Source: JAGVLN01 sp964515755
GTDB taxonomy: Bacteria; Pseudomonadota; Alphaproteobacteria; Rickettsiales; JABSSG01
DNA length: 64,000 bases
Assembly (NCBI GenBank): GCA_964515755.1
Contig: CAZEVK010000003.1
Span: forward strand, 23,010 to 87,009
Direction of reading: 5' to 3'
Position numbers and translations under genes: made by a program. Positions 17,719 to 27,424 of this stretch are shown in pieces; within the stretch, counting starts at the first letter, position 1, and every line of letters begins with the position of its first letter. Below the pieces are notes generated by a model that saw only the letters and a list, made by a program, of their open reading frames with translations, was not told the origin of the DNA and did no database searches.

Positions 17719-18493
17719 AAATATACAAAAAAAAAGCAATATGCGTGCAAAGCTCGTGAAATTTTTTTTTCTGATAGTAATTATTTCTATCTTATATTTT
17801 GCTTTTATAAAAATTTCCGAAAAAAACCAATTAAGTACACCGATAGATCATGTGTCTCAGGATATAGTTAAAAACTATGAACCAGATAATCCTAAATTAG
17901 TTAAAGACAAAACAAATATCAAATTTAAAGAATATGTAGATGCAAACTATGTTGACCTATTGTTATTAATCAGCAATACAAATTTGAGCTTAAAAAATAA
18001 TGCGGATATTGCTCAAATGATTGAAAAATTAAATTCTATGAATTTATATGATTCTAAATTGAAAGAATTAGTTGCTCAACTGAATTCATATAATTTTTTG
18101 AAGATAGATAATTATTATACGCTTAATCAACAATTTCAAAGTTTATATGATCAATTGATTATGAGTATTGCTTTGGACGAGATTTCTAATAACTGGCTTT
18201 ATAAATACTTTCACAAAATTATATCTATAAGAAAAATTGGTCAACGTGCGATTGAAGGAGGAGGGATTGATAGCCTTCTAGCTCAAGCAAAAGCTGCTAT
18301 GGATAATGATAATTTACAACAGGCACTTTATTTGATCAATTCAATGCCAGAGGTTCAAAAAAATATTGCTAGCGAGTGGTTAGCTAAGCTGAATAATTTT
18401 GTTCAGATTCAAGATATAGTCAATAAAATGTATGATTTAGTTACAACGCCACAATATCGAAGCAAATTTTCTATGGTCTGTAGCGATGATTAG
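17702..18493 (+). CDS. Mitofilin (Mic60)-domain inner-membrane protein
   Basis: A 263-residue protein with one transmembrane helix (about 20-37) after a short basic cytoplasmic tail, then a mostly helical periplasmic part. The C-terminal 60 residues (GGGIDSLLAQAKAAMDNDNL, then a LINSMPEV-like turn and SEWLAKLNNF) match the alphaproteobacterial mitofilin domain. Such proteins are encoded between hemD and hemY in many alphaproteobacteria and are the bacterial relatives of the mitochondrial crista-junction protein Mic60. I start at the ATG at 17702 inside the end of hemD. Its eight-base overlap with hemY suggests coupling. Confidence 0.8.
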   Translation: MKPVNENIQKKSNMRAKLVKFFFLIVIISILYFAFIKISEKNQLSTPIDHVSQDIVKNYEPDNPKLVKDKTNIKFKEYVDANYVDLLLLISNTNLSLKNNADIAQMIEKLNSMNLYDSKLKELVAQLNSYNFLKIDNYYTLNQQFQSLYDQLIMSIALDEISNNWLYKYFHKIISIRKIGQRAIEGGGIDSLLAQAKAAMDNDNLQQALYLINSMPEVQKNIASEWLAKLNNFVQIQDIVNKMYDLVTTPQYRSKFSMVCSDD

Positions 18494-19661
18494 ATCTATA
18501 TTTTTTTTATTTTTAGTATTTACTCTTTCTTCACTGTTTTATTTCTTTTTTAGCGATGCTGGTGATATTAAGATATATTTTGCTGATTATTATATTGTTA
18601 TTTCAGTAGGTATGTTTTGTATAATTTTATTGCTATTGGCGTTTTTGTTTTTTTGGGTTGTTGGTATACTCTGGTGGTTAAGGAATTTACCTAAAACTTT
18701 ACTTAAATCACGCGATGAATTTGGTTATCAAAAAGCTGTAACTGAGATATTTGATATAGTTTGCGCATTAGAATCAGAAAATAATGACTTAGCAATAAAG
18801 TTATGCCAGAAAAAAAATATATTATCAATTAAGCATCCTATTATAAATCTAATTTCTTGGCGTGTTGCATGTATAGATAGTCGCTGTAATGAAAGTGATA
18901 TCGAGAAAATTTCATTTTTAATGAAGGAAGATACTAAAACTTTGGTACCAGCAATTAAAGAGCTTGTTACTAATAAGCTAAAAGTTGGTGACTTCGAAGC
19001 TGCTAGTCAATATTTATGGTTATTAGAAAAGTTACCTTATAAACCAAATTGGTTTTATAGAGTAAAAATTACTGTAAGCATTGGAACTCAAAAGTGGGAT
19101 GAAGCTGTTATTGCTTTAGAAAAATTATCTAAACAACGCCACATTGATACTCTAGAAACAAAATCTTTAACATCATTAATATATTATTTAAAGGCCAAAT
19201 TTTATTTGAGTCAGAATTTAAATGATGGAGCAATTTCTATATTAAAAAAGAGTCTAAGTTTAAATAATACTCATATAGAAACGGTACTGTTAATGGCAGA
19301 TTTGCTTTGTATGCAATCAAAAACTAAAGATGCAGTTAGCTTTATTAGCAAGTCTTGGGCAGTAAACCCTAATTATAAATTATTAAAAAAAGTGGAATCA
19401 ATTTACCAAAACCTCCCGATAATTAAACGGTTTGAGGAATTGGAAAAACTGACTTCCTTAAATAAAAGTGATGAGGCTTATCTAATTTTTGTGAGAGTCG
19501 CCTTAAAATTAAATTTATTAGATAAAGCTAATAAATATTTGGCCTTGTGTAAAAAAAATAACAATGATTCTTATAGAAAGTTATCAGCATTTTATAAATT
19601 ATTGACTCAAGAAGATAAGGATGTTGCGCTTAATTATTTGAAAAATTTTCTCGAAGAATAA
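18486..19661 (+). CDS. hemY: HemY-type TPR inner-membrane protein
   Basis: A 391-residue protein with two N-terminal transmembrane helices (about 4-20 and 33-58) and a helical, TPR-like C-terminal domain. This is the proteobacterial HemY_N family, linked by gene order to haem synthesis, and it is not the protoporphyrinogen oxidase that shares the name in Firmicutes. The RNLPKTLLKSRDEFGYQKA segment after the second helix is typical. It overlaps the mitofilin gene and precedes rpe by one base. Confidence 0.85.
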   Translation: MIRSIFFLFLVFTLSSLFYFFFSDAGDIKIYFADYYIVISVGMFCIILLLLAFLFFWVVGILWWLRNLPKTLLKSRDEFGYQKAVTEIFDIVCALESENNDLAIKLCQKKNILSIKHPIINLISWRVACIDSRCNESDIEKISFLMKEDTKTLVPAIKELVTNKLKVGDFEAASQYLWLLEKLPYKPNWFYRVKITVSIGTQKWDEAVIALEKLSKQRHIDTLETKSLTSLIYYLKAKFYLSQNLNDGAISILKKSLSLNNTHIETVLLMADLLCMQSKTKDAVSFISKSWAVNPNYKLLKKVESIYQNLPIIKRFEELEKLTSLNKSDEAYLIFVRVALKLNLLDKANKYLALCKKNNNDSYRKLSAFYKLLTQEDKDVALNYLKNFLEE

Positions 19662-19662
19662 T

Positions 19663-20349
19663 ATGACGAAAATTAAAATAGCTCCATCAATTTTGTCTTG
19701 TGACTTTGCTAATTTAGAAAAAGAAATAAAGGCTGTTAGTCAGGCTGGTGCAGATTGTATTCATATTGATGTAATGGATGGGCATTTTGTACCTAATATC
19801 ACTTTGGGACCTGCAATAGTTAAATCTATGAGATCTCATACATTAGTTTCATTTGATGTGCATTTGATGATTGAAAATGTTGAGAAATATATTAAACCAT
19901 TCGCGGACGCAGGCGCTGATATAATTACTTTTCATATTGAGGCGGTGAGTGATAGTTTAAAAGTGATTTCTTTAATCAAATCATTTGGTAAGAAGGTTGG
20001 TGTTTCGCTTAAGCCTAATACTGCTTCAAAAAGTATATTAGAAATTATTAATTTGGTTGATTTAGTTTTAGTCATGACTGTTGAGCCTGGCTTTGGAGGA
20101 CAATTTTTTATGGAGTCTCAATTACCAAAAATTAGAACTTTACATTCGATGATTAATAATTCTAAAAATGCTGATATTGAATTAGCTGTGGATGGTGGAA
20201 TAAATGACCAAAATGCGAAGCTGGTTGTTGCGGCTGGTGCAAATATGTTGGTTGCTGGATCTTATATATTTGCTGAGAAAGGACTGTATAGTGAGCGTAT
20301 TGCAAAACTTAGGGAAAGTAATAATTATAAATACATAATAAAAAAGTAG
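19663..20349 (+). CDS. rpe: Ribulose-phosphate 3-epimerase
   Basis: Interconverts ribulose-5-phosphate and xylulose-5-phosphate in the pentose phosphate pathway. The TIM barrel shows APSILSCDFANLEKE, IHIDVMDGHFVPNITLGP with the metal His and Asp, DVHLMIENVEKYI, TVEPGFGGQFF and the second-metal Asp in AVDGGIN. The 228-residue length is normal. With the transketolase at 36-38 kb it indicates a non-oxidative pentose phosphate route. Confidence 0.97.
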   Translation: MTKIKIAPSILSCDFANLEKEIKAVSQAGADCIHIDVMDGHFVPNITLGPAIVKSMRSHTLVSFDVHLMIENVEKYIKPFADAGADIITFHIEAVSDSLKVISLIKSFGKKVGVSLKPNTASKSILEIINLVDLVLVMTVEPGFGGQFFMESQLPKIRTLHSMINNSKNADIELAVDGGINDQNAKLVVAAGANMLVAGSYIFAEKGLYSERIAKLRESNNYKYIIKK

Positions 20350-20378
20350 CTTTTAATTTTCTTGCAAAGCGAAGCTAC
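20340..20378 (-). terminator. Rho-independent terminator after the cyclo-ligase gene
   Basis: GTAGCTT and AAGCTAC (20346-20352 and 20372-20378) form a seven-pair stem with a 19-base loop. Read on the minus strand it is followed by six T bases. It lies 117 bases beyond the cyclo-ligase stop and overlaps the end of rpe, which runs the other way. Confidence 0.45.
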
Positions 20379-20494
20379 TATAAAAAGTTTATATTTGTCA
20401 TTTGAAAAGATTATATGGTTATAAAGTAAATTAATTAAACTATTTAAGAAATTAGGGTTAACGAAAAAGAACGCGTTAAGCTTTATTATTTCTA

Positions 20495-21064
20495 TTAGTC
20501 TGAAATAACCAAGTCTAATTTTTGATCATGAGCTTCTGTTGGAAGGATTTGTTCAAATATTTGTTGTTTATAACATAACCCTATAACAAACAGTTTTTTG
20601 TTAATTTTACGAAAATGGTTTATAGTTATGTCGTAAAAACCTTTACCATAACCAAGTCTATTGCCAAAGTTATCGCATGCCAAGAGAGGGGTAATTATTA
20701 TTTCTGGAATAAAAGTTGGCGCTATTACTAGTGGTTCCGGTATATTATTATTTAGCTCTGTTTTGTCGCCAGCTTCCCATTTTTTAAATTCTAAAGGTTT
20801 ATTTGGAATTATTTTTGGCATAACACATTTGTGATTTTTGGTCTCGAGAGCTTTTAGTAATGGTAAAATATTTAGTTCATGATCGATTGGGAAATATCCA
20901 GCAATGACTATAGGTGTTTTATATTTTTTACTTATAAAGTATAAGAGTTGTTTTTTTATATTTTCAGCTGCTAAAGCAGCATCTTTTTCAGAAATAAGAC
21001 TACGAATTTCTCTAAAACGAGCGCGTAAAAATTGTTTATCTAGATTGATAGCGCAACCACTCAT
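20495..21064 (-). CDS. fau: 5-formyltetrahydrofolate cyclo-ligase
   Basis: Converts 5-formyl-THF to methenyl-THF with ATP. The 189-residue protein has the conserved basic N-terminus, an ELNILPLL-like segment, and the family signature NRLGYGKGFYD near residue 137. A GGGAG ribosome site precedes the ATG. In E. coli this gene (ygfA) follows 6S RNA; here it is separated from the 6S locus and sits 21 bases after rpsD, so they are probably co-transcribed. Confidence 0.9.
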   Translation of the reverse strand: MSGCAINLDKQFLRARFREIRSLISEKDAALAAENIKKQLLYFISKKYKTPIVIAGYFPIDHELNILPLLKALETKNHKCVMPKIIPNKPLEFKKWEAGDKTELNNNIPEPLVIAPTFIPEIIITPLLACDNFGNRLGYGKGFYDITINHFRKINKKLFVIGLCYKQQIFEQILPTEAHDQKLDLVISD

Positions 21065-21085
21065 GGTTTAGCTCCCAAAGTAAAC

Positions 21086-21703
21086 TTATTTAGAATAAAA
21101 CTCAATAATTAAGTGTGGTTCCATAATACAAGGGTAAGGAACATCAGCTAGGTTAGGCATTCTAAGGAAAGTACCTTTCATATCTTTTGGTTCAAAGTTT
21201 AAATAACTTGGAATTGTACGTTCCATTTTTTGAGTAGCTTCCATAGCTACAGGCATAGTTTTTGATTTTTCTTTAAGTTCAATAACATCATTATCTTTTA
21301 CTGAATAGCTTGGAATATTGACAGTTTTGCCATTAACTAATATATGTTTATGATTTACGATTTGTCTTGCTGCAAAGATAGTTGGAGCAAGGTTAAGCCT
21401 GTATACTACTGTATCTAATCTTTTTTCTAGTAGACCTATTAAGTTTTCAGAAGCATTGCCACGCATTCTGTGAGCTTGTTGAAAAGTTCTAAAAAATTGC
21501 TTTTCTGTAATGTAACCGTAGTAACCTTTAAGCTTTTGTTTAGCATGTAATTGAGTGCCATGGTCAGTTTTTCTGCGCTGTACTGAAGCACCATGCTGAC
21601 CTGGAGGGTAGTTTTTTGACAAAAATGGATCTTTAGCCCCACCCCATAAACTTACTCCTAGTCTTCTGCTAATTTTATACTTTGATTTCAGAATTTTCGT
21701 CAC
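21086..21703 (-). CDS. rpsD: 30S ribosomal protein S4
   Basis: A primary 16S rRNA binder that nucleates 30S body assembly. It has the N-terminal SRRLGVSLWGGAKDPF and YPPGQHG segments and an S4 RNA-binding domain (about 96-155, KRLDTVVYRLN and INHKHILVNGK-like). The length, 205 residues, is standard. The start is GTG at 21703. It stands alone from the main ribosomal protein clusters, as in other alphaproteobacteria, with its own strong promoter. Confidence 0.98.
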   Translation of the reverse strand: MTKILKSKYKISRRLGVSLWGGAKDPFLSKNYPPGQHGASVQRRKTDHGTQLHAKQKLKGYYGYITEKQFFRTFQQAHRMRGNASENLIGLLEKRLDTVVYRLNLAPTIFAARQIVNHKHILVNGKTVNIPSYSVKDNDVIELKEKSKTMPVAMEATQKMERTIPSYLNFEPKDMKGTFLRMPNLADVPYPCIMEPHLIIEFYSK

Positions 21704-21754
21704 GTTACACTCAAAATTAGATTAAATTAGATTATTAAATCTTACAAAAGGAGG

Positions 21755-21782
21755 AATATACAATAATGACCATATTTGTCAA
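21755..21782 (-). promoter_or_regulatory. Sigma70 promoter for rpsD
   Basis: On the minus strand TTGACA (21782-21777) is followed after 16 bases by TATATT (21760-21755), about 50 bases before the GTG start. This is the closest match to the sigma70 consensus that I saw in the window, fitting for a ribosomal gene. Confidence 0.7.
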
Positions 21783-22525
21783 TCCATATTGTGAGAGTTA
21801 TTCTCTATTGCTTTAAATATGCCGATTAAAGTGTTTATTTCTTTAGAGGTAATTTTATCAACACGCTTAAAGATATTCTTAATATTGTGGAGCATAGTAG
21901 GCCTCTTCTCATAAACCTGATAAAAATTAGTTTTATCCATTATTTGCTCTAAATGATTGAAAAAATTTAGTATTTCTTTTTGGGTAGCTATTTCATTATT
22001 TCTGGTCGGAATGCTTATTATGCTATTAGCATTGTTGATTTTACGCAATTCATAGCAAATTATTGCTACAGCCGCCGCTAGGTTCATTGAGGTAAAGTTT
22101 TCATTAACTTCTATAGACACTAACTTATTGGCTAATACTACCTCATCATTTTCCAAGCCACTTCTTTCGGCGCCAAATACTATACCTATTTTTTGAGATA
22201 AGATTTCTGACGTTAATACTTCGTTATATAAATTATTAGCGCTAATAATATTTTTATTAAGATCTCTGCGTCGGGAAGTAGTCGCAAAAATAAGTTCAAG
22301 ATCAGCTATAGCTGTTTCAAAGTCATTAAATATCTGTGCATTTTCAACAAGATGGCTAGCTCCTACAGCTGTATATAAAGCTGCTTCATTAGGCCAGCCA
22401 TCACGAGGATTAATTATACGCAGAGATGTGAAGCCAAAATTTAGCATCGCTCTTGCTGCTGTACCTATGTTTTCTCCTAACTGTGGTCTTGCTAGAATGA
22501 TTACTGGAGAAGAATTATTATCCAT
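21779..22525 (-). CDS. trmJ: SpoU-family tRNA/rRNA 2'-O-methyltransferase (TrmJ-like)
   Basis: A trefoil-knot methyltransferase that would methylate ribose at tRNA position 32. Motif 1 is RPQLGENIGTAARAMLNFG (N and R conserved), motif 2 GIVFGAERSGLENDE, and motif 3 SMNLAAAVAIICYE. The 248-residue length and a helical C-terminal extension fit TrmJ. It abuts cysS with no gap, so the two are co-transcribed. Confidence 0.88.
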   Translation of the reverse strand: MDNNSSPVIILARPQLGENIGTAARAMLNFGFTSLRIINPRDGWPNEAALYTAVGASHLVENAQIFNDFETAIADLELIFATTSRRRDLNKNIISANNLYNEVLTSEILSQKIGIVFGAERSGLENDEVVLANKLVSIEVNENFTSMNLAAAVAIICYELRKINNANSIISIPTRNNEIATQKEILNFFNHLEQIMDKTNFYQVYEKRPTMLHNIKNIFKRVDKITSKEINTLIGIFKAIENNSHNMD

Positions 22526-23905
22526 TTACTCAACCTTACGCCAGGTAGTTGTTCCGTTCGGTAAGTCTTCTATCATAATCCCTTTTGCTTTCAAATTATT
22601 TCGGATTTCATCAGCAATAGCCCAATCTTTATTAAGCTTTGCTTTTTTTCTTTTCTCAATCTCTGATATTATTACCTGGTTGTCATCTTGGCCAAACCAT
22701 TCATATGGTTTTTTTTCGAAAAAACCTAATAACTGTCCAGTATTATACAGTGTATTTGCTAATCTAATTTTTTCATCTTGATTACTAGCTTTATGAAAAT
22801 TTTTGGCTATGGCGTGCAATATTGCTAGAGCTTCTGGAGAGTTAAGGTCATCACATAGTTTTTGTTGTACTTTATCAAGATATTGTTGCTCTATTTGATC
22901 GCCATTCTTGAATTCAATAATTCTATAAAAATTATCTAATGTTTTTTGAGCATCTGTCTTAGCTTTATTATTCCAATTTAGAGGTTTACGATAATGAGTT
23001 GCTAACAAAATATAACGAATAGTTTCCCCAGCAATTTTTTTCTCTAACAATTCATTTACTGTGAAAAAATTTCCTAAAGATTTACTCATTTTTTCACCAT
23101 CAACAGTCAAGAATCCATTATGTACCCAGAATGTAGCATAATTGCTATGTTCAAAGCAGGAGCAGCTTTGAGCAACTTCATTAGTATGATGAGGAAAAAT
23201 TAAATCAATACCGCCTCCATGAATATCAAAATCTTGACCTAAATATTTGGTACTCATAGCAGTGCATTCAATATGCCATCCAGGACGACCTTTGCCCCAT
23301 GGGCTATCAAAAGTAGCGGAAGTATCATTGGTTGCTTCTATTGGCTTCCAAAGTACAAAATCTGCTGGATGTTTTTTATTTTCACTTACATCAATTCTGC
23401 TACCTGCAATTAACTCATTTAAAGACCTGCCTGATAAATTTGTATAGTTTTTATAACTTCTAACATCAAAATATACGTGATTATTAGCTACGTAAGCATG
23501 ATTTTTTTCAATCAATTTTATAATAATCTCGATCATTTCATTGATATGCTCTGTTGCTTTAGGCTCTATGTTGGGTGATAGACAGTTTAAAGCTTTCATA
23601 TCACTTTCAAAATAACTGATCATTTCTTTAGTAAGATTATTAATACTTATCTTTCTTTCTTTTGCAGCATCACAAATTTTATCATCAACATCCGTAATGT
23701 TACGCACATACAAAACTTGTTTTTGTCCGTATATGTGAGTAAGCAATCTATATAGTAAATCGTAAACGACTGTTGATCTAGCATTACCGATATGAGGGCG
23801 GTCGTATACGGTTGGGCCGCAAACATACATGGTAACGGTCTTACTATTTAAAGGTGTGAATTTTTGTTTTGTTTTAGTTAAAGTATTATAGAGATTAATT
23901 GTCAT
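22526..23905 (-). CDS. cysS: Cysteinyl-tRNA synthetase
   Basis: Charges tRNA-Cys. Class I features: CGPTVYDRPHIGNARS (zinc Cys and the HIGH-type signature, about residues 29-44), WHIECTAMS and HHTNEVAQ zinc ligands, and KMSKSLGN near 271. The 459-residue length is normal. It lies upstream of trmJ and is divergent from the sugar dehydratase gene. Confidence 0.98.
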   Translation of the reverse strand: MTINLYNTLTKTKQKFTPLNSKTVTMYVCGPTVYDRPHIGNARSTVVYDLLYRLLTHIYGQKQVLYVRNITDVDDKICDAAKERKISINNLTKEMISYFESDMKALNCLSPNIEPKATEHINEMIEIIIKLIEKNHAYVANNHVYFDVRSYKNYTNLSGRSLNELIAGSRIDVSENKKHPADFVLWKPIEATNDTSATFDSPWGKGRPGWHIECTAMSTKYLGQDFDIHGGGIDLIFPHHTNEVAQSCSCFEHSNYATFWVHNGFLTVDGEKMSKSLGNFFTVNELLEKKIAGETIRYILLATHYRKPLNWNNKAKTDAQKTLDNFYRIIEFKNGDQIEQQYLDKVQQKLCDDLNSPEALAILHAIAKNFHKASNQDEKIRLANTLYNTGQLLGFFEKKPYEWFGQDDNQVIISEIEKRKKAKLNKDWAIADEIRNNLKAKGIMIEDLPNGTTTWRKVE

Positions 23906-23964
23906 TATACTATTTTCTTAAAGCCATCTTTTATTAGCTTAATGAATAAGGGATTTTTAGTTTC

Positions 23965-23993
23965 TTGTCGAGCATAGTCTTTTATGTTATACC
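23965..23993 (+). promoter_or_regulatory. Candidate promoter for the sugar dehydratase-rodA genes
   Basis: TTGTCG (23965-23970), a 17-base spacer and TATACC (23988-23993) lie about 33 bases before the GTG start. It is a plausible sigma70 match by eye only. Confidence 0.42.
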
Positions 23994-24025
23994 AATTATA
24001 GTCAGTAATTTAATTAAGGTTTTAC

Positions 24026-25903
24026 GTGATTTTAAAGCGTTCGCAAATTATTTTTTTACACGACCTTTTGTTAATTAATTTTAGCTTTAATTTTGCACTA
24101 GGTATTAGGTTATTAGATGAAATTTCGTTATACAAATTTAGTACTAGCTATTTTGAGTATAGTTCAATATTTTTTCTAGTATCCTCTGTTTTTCTTTATT
24201 TTTCAAAGCTTTATCAAAGAAGTTGGCGCTATTCTTCAGAGCAAGATTATTTATTTGTCATACAAACTTGTTTGGCTATAACTATGATTTATTCTTTAAC
24301 GATGTTTTTTATCAATCGTCTCACTGGAGTTCCAAGATCAGTTATTGTTGTTAACTGTTTCTTAATGCCTATGTTACTAATAGGAACTAGAATATTATAC
24401 AAATTATTCAAACTTCAGAACACAAATAAAATTTTAGATCAGGCTGTGCCGGTTTTGATTGTTGGGTTAGATAATCGTATAGAATTATTCTTAAGAGAAG
24501 TATTTTTATCAGGTAACAGTCCTTATTTGCCAATTGGTATTATTGATAATAACAAAACTAAAATTGGCAGTAAAATTTATAACGTCGAAGTTTATGGAAC
24601 TTTAGGAGAATTTGAAAAAGTTTACTCTAAATTAAAAGCTAAAGGTATATTACCTAAAAGACTAATTGTTACAGAGCAATATTGTGTAGGAGAATATTTT
24701 AAACAGCTAATTAGCATTTCTGATAGTTATGGCATTAAACTTGGAAGATTGCCACAATTGGCTGAATTACACTATAAATTAGAGAAAGCTTCATCTTCAC
24801 AACCAATTATCATTGAAGATCTATTACCTAGAGAGCAGAATTTTCATGATAAAGACCAGCTGTCATTTTTTTTAAATAAAAAAACTGTATTAGTAACTGG
24901 TGCTGGTGGAACTATAGGTGGTGAATTAGTGAGGCAGATAGTTGATTTTAAGCCAAAAAAACTTATTGTTTTAGATAACGCAGAGTTTAATTTATATAAA
25001 ATAATAAATGAGCTTAAGTCTGTTCATCCAACTTTGCAATTTAGCTCTTATGTAACTGATATTAGAGATAAAATTCAATTAGAACGTGTCTTTTTAAAAG
25101 AACGTCCAGAGATAGTATTTCATGCTGCAGCATTAAAGCATGTGCCAATTGTTGAAGAAAATATTACAGAGGGTATAATGACTAATATTTTTGGTACAGT
25201 TAACATTGCTACTTTAGCACTAAAATATAAATCTGAGTCTATGATTTTCATTTCCACCGACAAGGCGGTCAATCCAACTAATGTTCTTGGGGCAACAAAA
25301 CGTATTGCTGAAAAATATTTACAAGGAATTGGTCAAAAATATATCAATAAAAAAACCAACTTTGTTTCAGTAAGGTTTGGTAATGTTTTAGGTTCTTCTG
25401 GTTCGGTTATACCAATGTTTGAACAACAAATTAGTGCTGGTGGTCCGGTTACAGTTACAGATCCTAAAATTGAAAGATATTTCATGACTTTGCGCGAAGC
25501 TGTTCAGTTAGTATTACAGGCAGGAAAAAAAGGCTCTATTTCAGATAATATTTCTCATAGTCATGTTTATGTTCTTGATATGGGTAAGCCTGTTAAAATT
25601 AAAGATCTAGCGCAACAAATGATAGAATTATCTGGTTTAAAAGTTGGTGTCGATATAAATATTGAATATACTGGTCTTAGACCAGGTGAAAAATTGTACG
25701 AAGAGTTATTTTATAAAGATGAACAGCCTGAGCCTACAGAATATAAATCTGTAATGGTAGCAAGGCCAGAATTAATAGACTTTGATCAGTTAAATATAAT
25801 GCTAAAGAAGCTTAACTTTATTGCGACTTCTAAAGATGGCACTAGTAATAAAGAGATCAAGATGTTTTTGAAAAAGATTATATCTGAGTATAATCAAAGT
25901 TAA
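24026..25903 (+). CDS. Membrane-bound nucleoside-diphosphate-sugar 4,6-dehydratase/epimerase (CapD/PglF type)
   Basis: A 625-residue two-part protein. Residues 1-110 contain four transmembrane helices; then comes a CoA-binding-like Rossmann fold (LIVGLDNRIELFLRE), and from about 285 an SDR domain with TGAGGTIGGELVRQI for NAD, ISTDKAVNPTNVLGATKR in place of the usual YxxxK, and GLRPGEKLYEELF. This family makes 4-keto-6-deoxy UDP-HexNAc for surface polysaccharide or glycan. The start is GTG. Next to rodA, it suggests envelope functions; the exact sugar is not known. Confidence 0.88.
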   Translation: MILKRSQIIFLHDLLLINFSFNFALGIRLLDEISLYKFSTSYFEYSSIFFLVSSVFLYFSKLYQRSWRYSSEQDYLFVIQTCLAITMIYSLTMFFINRLTGVPRSVIVVNCFLMPMLLIGTRILYKLFKLQNTNKILDQAVPVLIVGLDNRIELFLREVFLSGNSPYLPIGIIDNNKTKIGSKIYNVEVYGTLGEFEKVYSKLKAKGILPKRLIVTEQYCVGEYFKQLISISDSYGIKLGRLPQLAELHYKLEKASSSQPIIIEDLLPREQNFHDKDQLSFFLNKKTVLVTGAGGTIGGELVRQIVDFKPKKLIVLDNAEFNLYKIINELKSVHPTLQFSSYVTDIRDKIQLERVFLKERPEIVFHAAALKHVPIVEENITEGIMTNIFGTVNIATLALKYKSESMIFISTDKAVNPTNVLGATKRIAEKYLQGIGQKYINKKTNFVSVRFGNVLGSSGSVIPMFEQQISAGGPVTVTDPKIERYFMTLREAVQLVLQAGKKGSISDNISHSHVYVLDMGKPVKIKDLAQQMIELSGLKVGVDINIEYTGLRPGEKLYEELFYKDEQPEPTEYKSVMVARPELIDFDQLNIMLKKLNFIATSKDGTSNKEIKMFLKKIISEYNQS

Positions 25904-25928
25904 TTATCAAGATAGTGATTACTAATTC

Positions 25929-27056
25929 ATGTTTATAAAAATTCAAAAAATTCTTGCTAGTTTAAAGCTTATGCCTTGGTTTATGATTCTAATTGTCACT
26001 TTAATATCATCAATCGGATTTATCTTGCTGTATGATGCTGCTTCTGGTTCGATGGAGCCGTGGGCTATTAAACAGATTTCTTTTTTTATCATTTTTTCTA
26101 TAATTATGCTTACTATTGGATTAATAGATCTTAAAATAATTTATCAGCTTTCATATGTTTTTTATAGCTTAACCTTAATTTTACTAGTCTTAGTAGAGAT
26201 TCTTGGACATAATGCTATGGGTGCAACGCGTTGGGTTAACTTAGGATTTATGAAATTACAACCTGCAGAACCAATGAAATTGGCAATAATATTAGCTTTA
26301 GCTCGCTATTTTCATACGCTACCTTATCAAAATATAAAAATTAGATCGTTAATTGTTCCAATTATAATATTGTTGGCGCCTGTGTTATTAATAATTAAAC
26401 AACCTGATTTAGGGACCGGAATGATTACACTAATGGTTGGTGCAATAATGCTTTTCATCGCTGGTGTCAAAATGTGGAAATTTGTTCTTTCATTTGTCGC
26501 TGTATTAGCCTCTTTACCAATTATTTGGCATTATTTATATGATTATCAGAAGCAGAGGATTTTGATCTTTTTTAACCCTGAGAGCGACCCTTTAGGAGAT
26601 GGTTATAATATTATTCAATCAAAAATAGCTATAGGCTCTGGTGGCTTATTCGGTAAAGGAATGATGTTTGGAAGTCAGGCACAATTACAGTTTTTACCAG
26701 AACATCAGACAGATTTTATATTTCCTATGTTTGCCGAGGAATTTGGTTTTTTTGGTGTATTATGTGTGATTTTTTTATATTTTATATTAATTATTTATGG
26801 TACTAGCATTTCATTAAATTGTAGAAGTCATTTCGGAAGATTAATTGCTTATGGGGTTGTATCGATGTTTTTTGTTCATATTTTTATTAATATGGGTATG
26901 GTAATGGGCTTATTACCAGTAGTTGGTGTACCTTTACCTTTATTATCTTATGGCGGCACAATTATGGCTACCATTTTGATCGCATTTGGATTATTAATTA
27001 ATGTACATCTTAATAGTAGAACAGTTTTATCACAAAGTTCGATTGGGATGATCTAA
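25929..27056 (+). CDS. rodA: Rod shape-determining peptidoglycan polymerase RodA
   Basis: A SEDS-family glycosyltransferase that polymerises lipid II during elongation. There are about ten transmembrane helices in 375 residues; LQPAEPMKLAIILALARYF, KQPDLGTGMI, FLPEHQTDFIFPMFAEEFG and the C-terminal VGVPLPLLSYGGT are diagnostic. RodA rather than FtsW is preferred for length and the LPEHQTDFI form. Its partner PBP2 is not in the window. It implies that the organism keeps a peptidoglycan wall. Confidence 0.95.
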   Translation: MFIKIQKILASLKLMPWFMILIVTLISSIGFILLYDAASGSMEPWAIKQISFFIIFSIIMLTIGLIDLKIIYQLSYVFYSLTLILLVLVEILGHNAMGATRWVNLGFMKLQPAEPMKLAIILALARYFHTLPYQNIKIRSLIVPIIILLAPVLLIIKQPDLGTGMITLMVGAIMLFIAGVKMWKFVLSFVAVLASLPIIWHYLYDYQKQRILIFFNPESDPLGDGYNIIQSKIAIGSGGLFGKGMMFGSQAQLQFLPEHQTDFIFPMFAEEFGFFGVLCVIFLYFILIIYGTSISLNCRSHFGRLIAYGVVSMFFVHIFINMGMVMGLLPVVGVPLPLLSYGGTIMATILIAFGLLINVHLNSRTVLSQSSIGMI

Positions 27057-27076
27057 CACAGATATAGGAGTGAATT

Positions 27077-27424
27077 ATGCAAGTTATAGTATCAGGTCAA
27101 GGAGTTAGTACTGGTCAAGCTTTACAAGATTATGTTAAAGAAAAATTGACTGCTTATGTAATTAAATATTTTGAACATGCTATTGATGCTCATGTAGTGT
27201 TTCATAAGCAGTCTGCTTTTTTTAAAGTAGATATAATCATAAATGATGGTACAGGTATGCACCTACCTATTAAGGGAGAAGATGAATCTGATGATATTTA
27301 TAGCGCTTTTGATAAGGCTTTAGTTAAAGCAGAGCATCAATTAAGAAAGCATAAAGCAAAGATAAAAGATCATCATAAAGCAAAATTTGGCGAGTTTTTA
27401 AGAAATGATAATATGGACTCATAA
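27077..27424 (+). CDS. hpf: Ribosome hibernation promoting factor, short form
   Basis: A 115-residue HPF/YfiA-family protein with the beta-alpha-beta-beta-beta-alpha core and the charged DIYSAFDKALVKAEHQLRKH helix that binds the 30S decoding channel. It lacks the long-form C-terminal dimerisation domain, so it would need another factor for 100S formation or simply inactivate 70S ribosomes. A TAGGAG site precedes the ATG. Confidence 0.93.
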   Translation: MQVIVSGQGVSTGQALQDYVKEKLTAYVIKYFEHAIDAHVVFHKQSAFFKVDIIINDGTGMHLPIKGEDESDDIYSAFDKALVKAEHQLRKHKAKIKDHHKAKFGEFLRNDNMDS

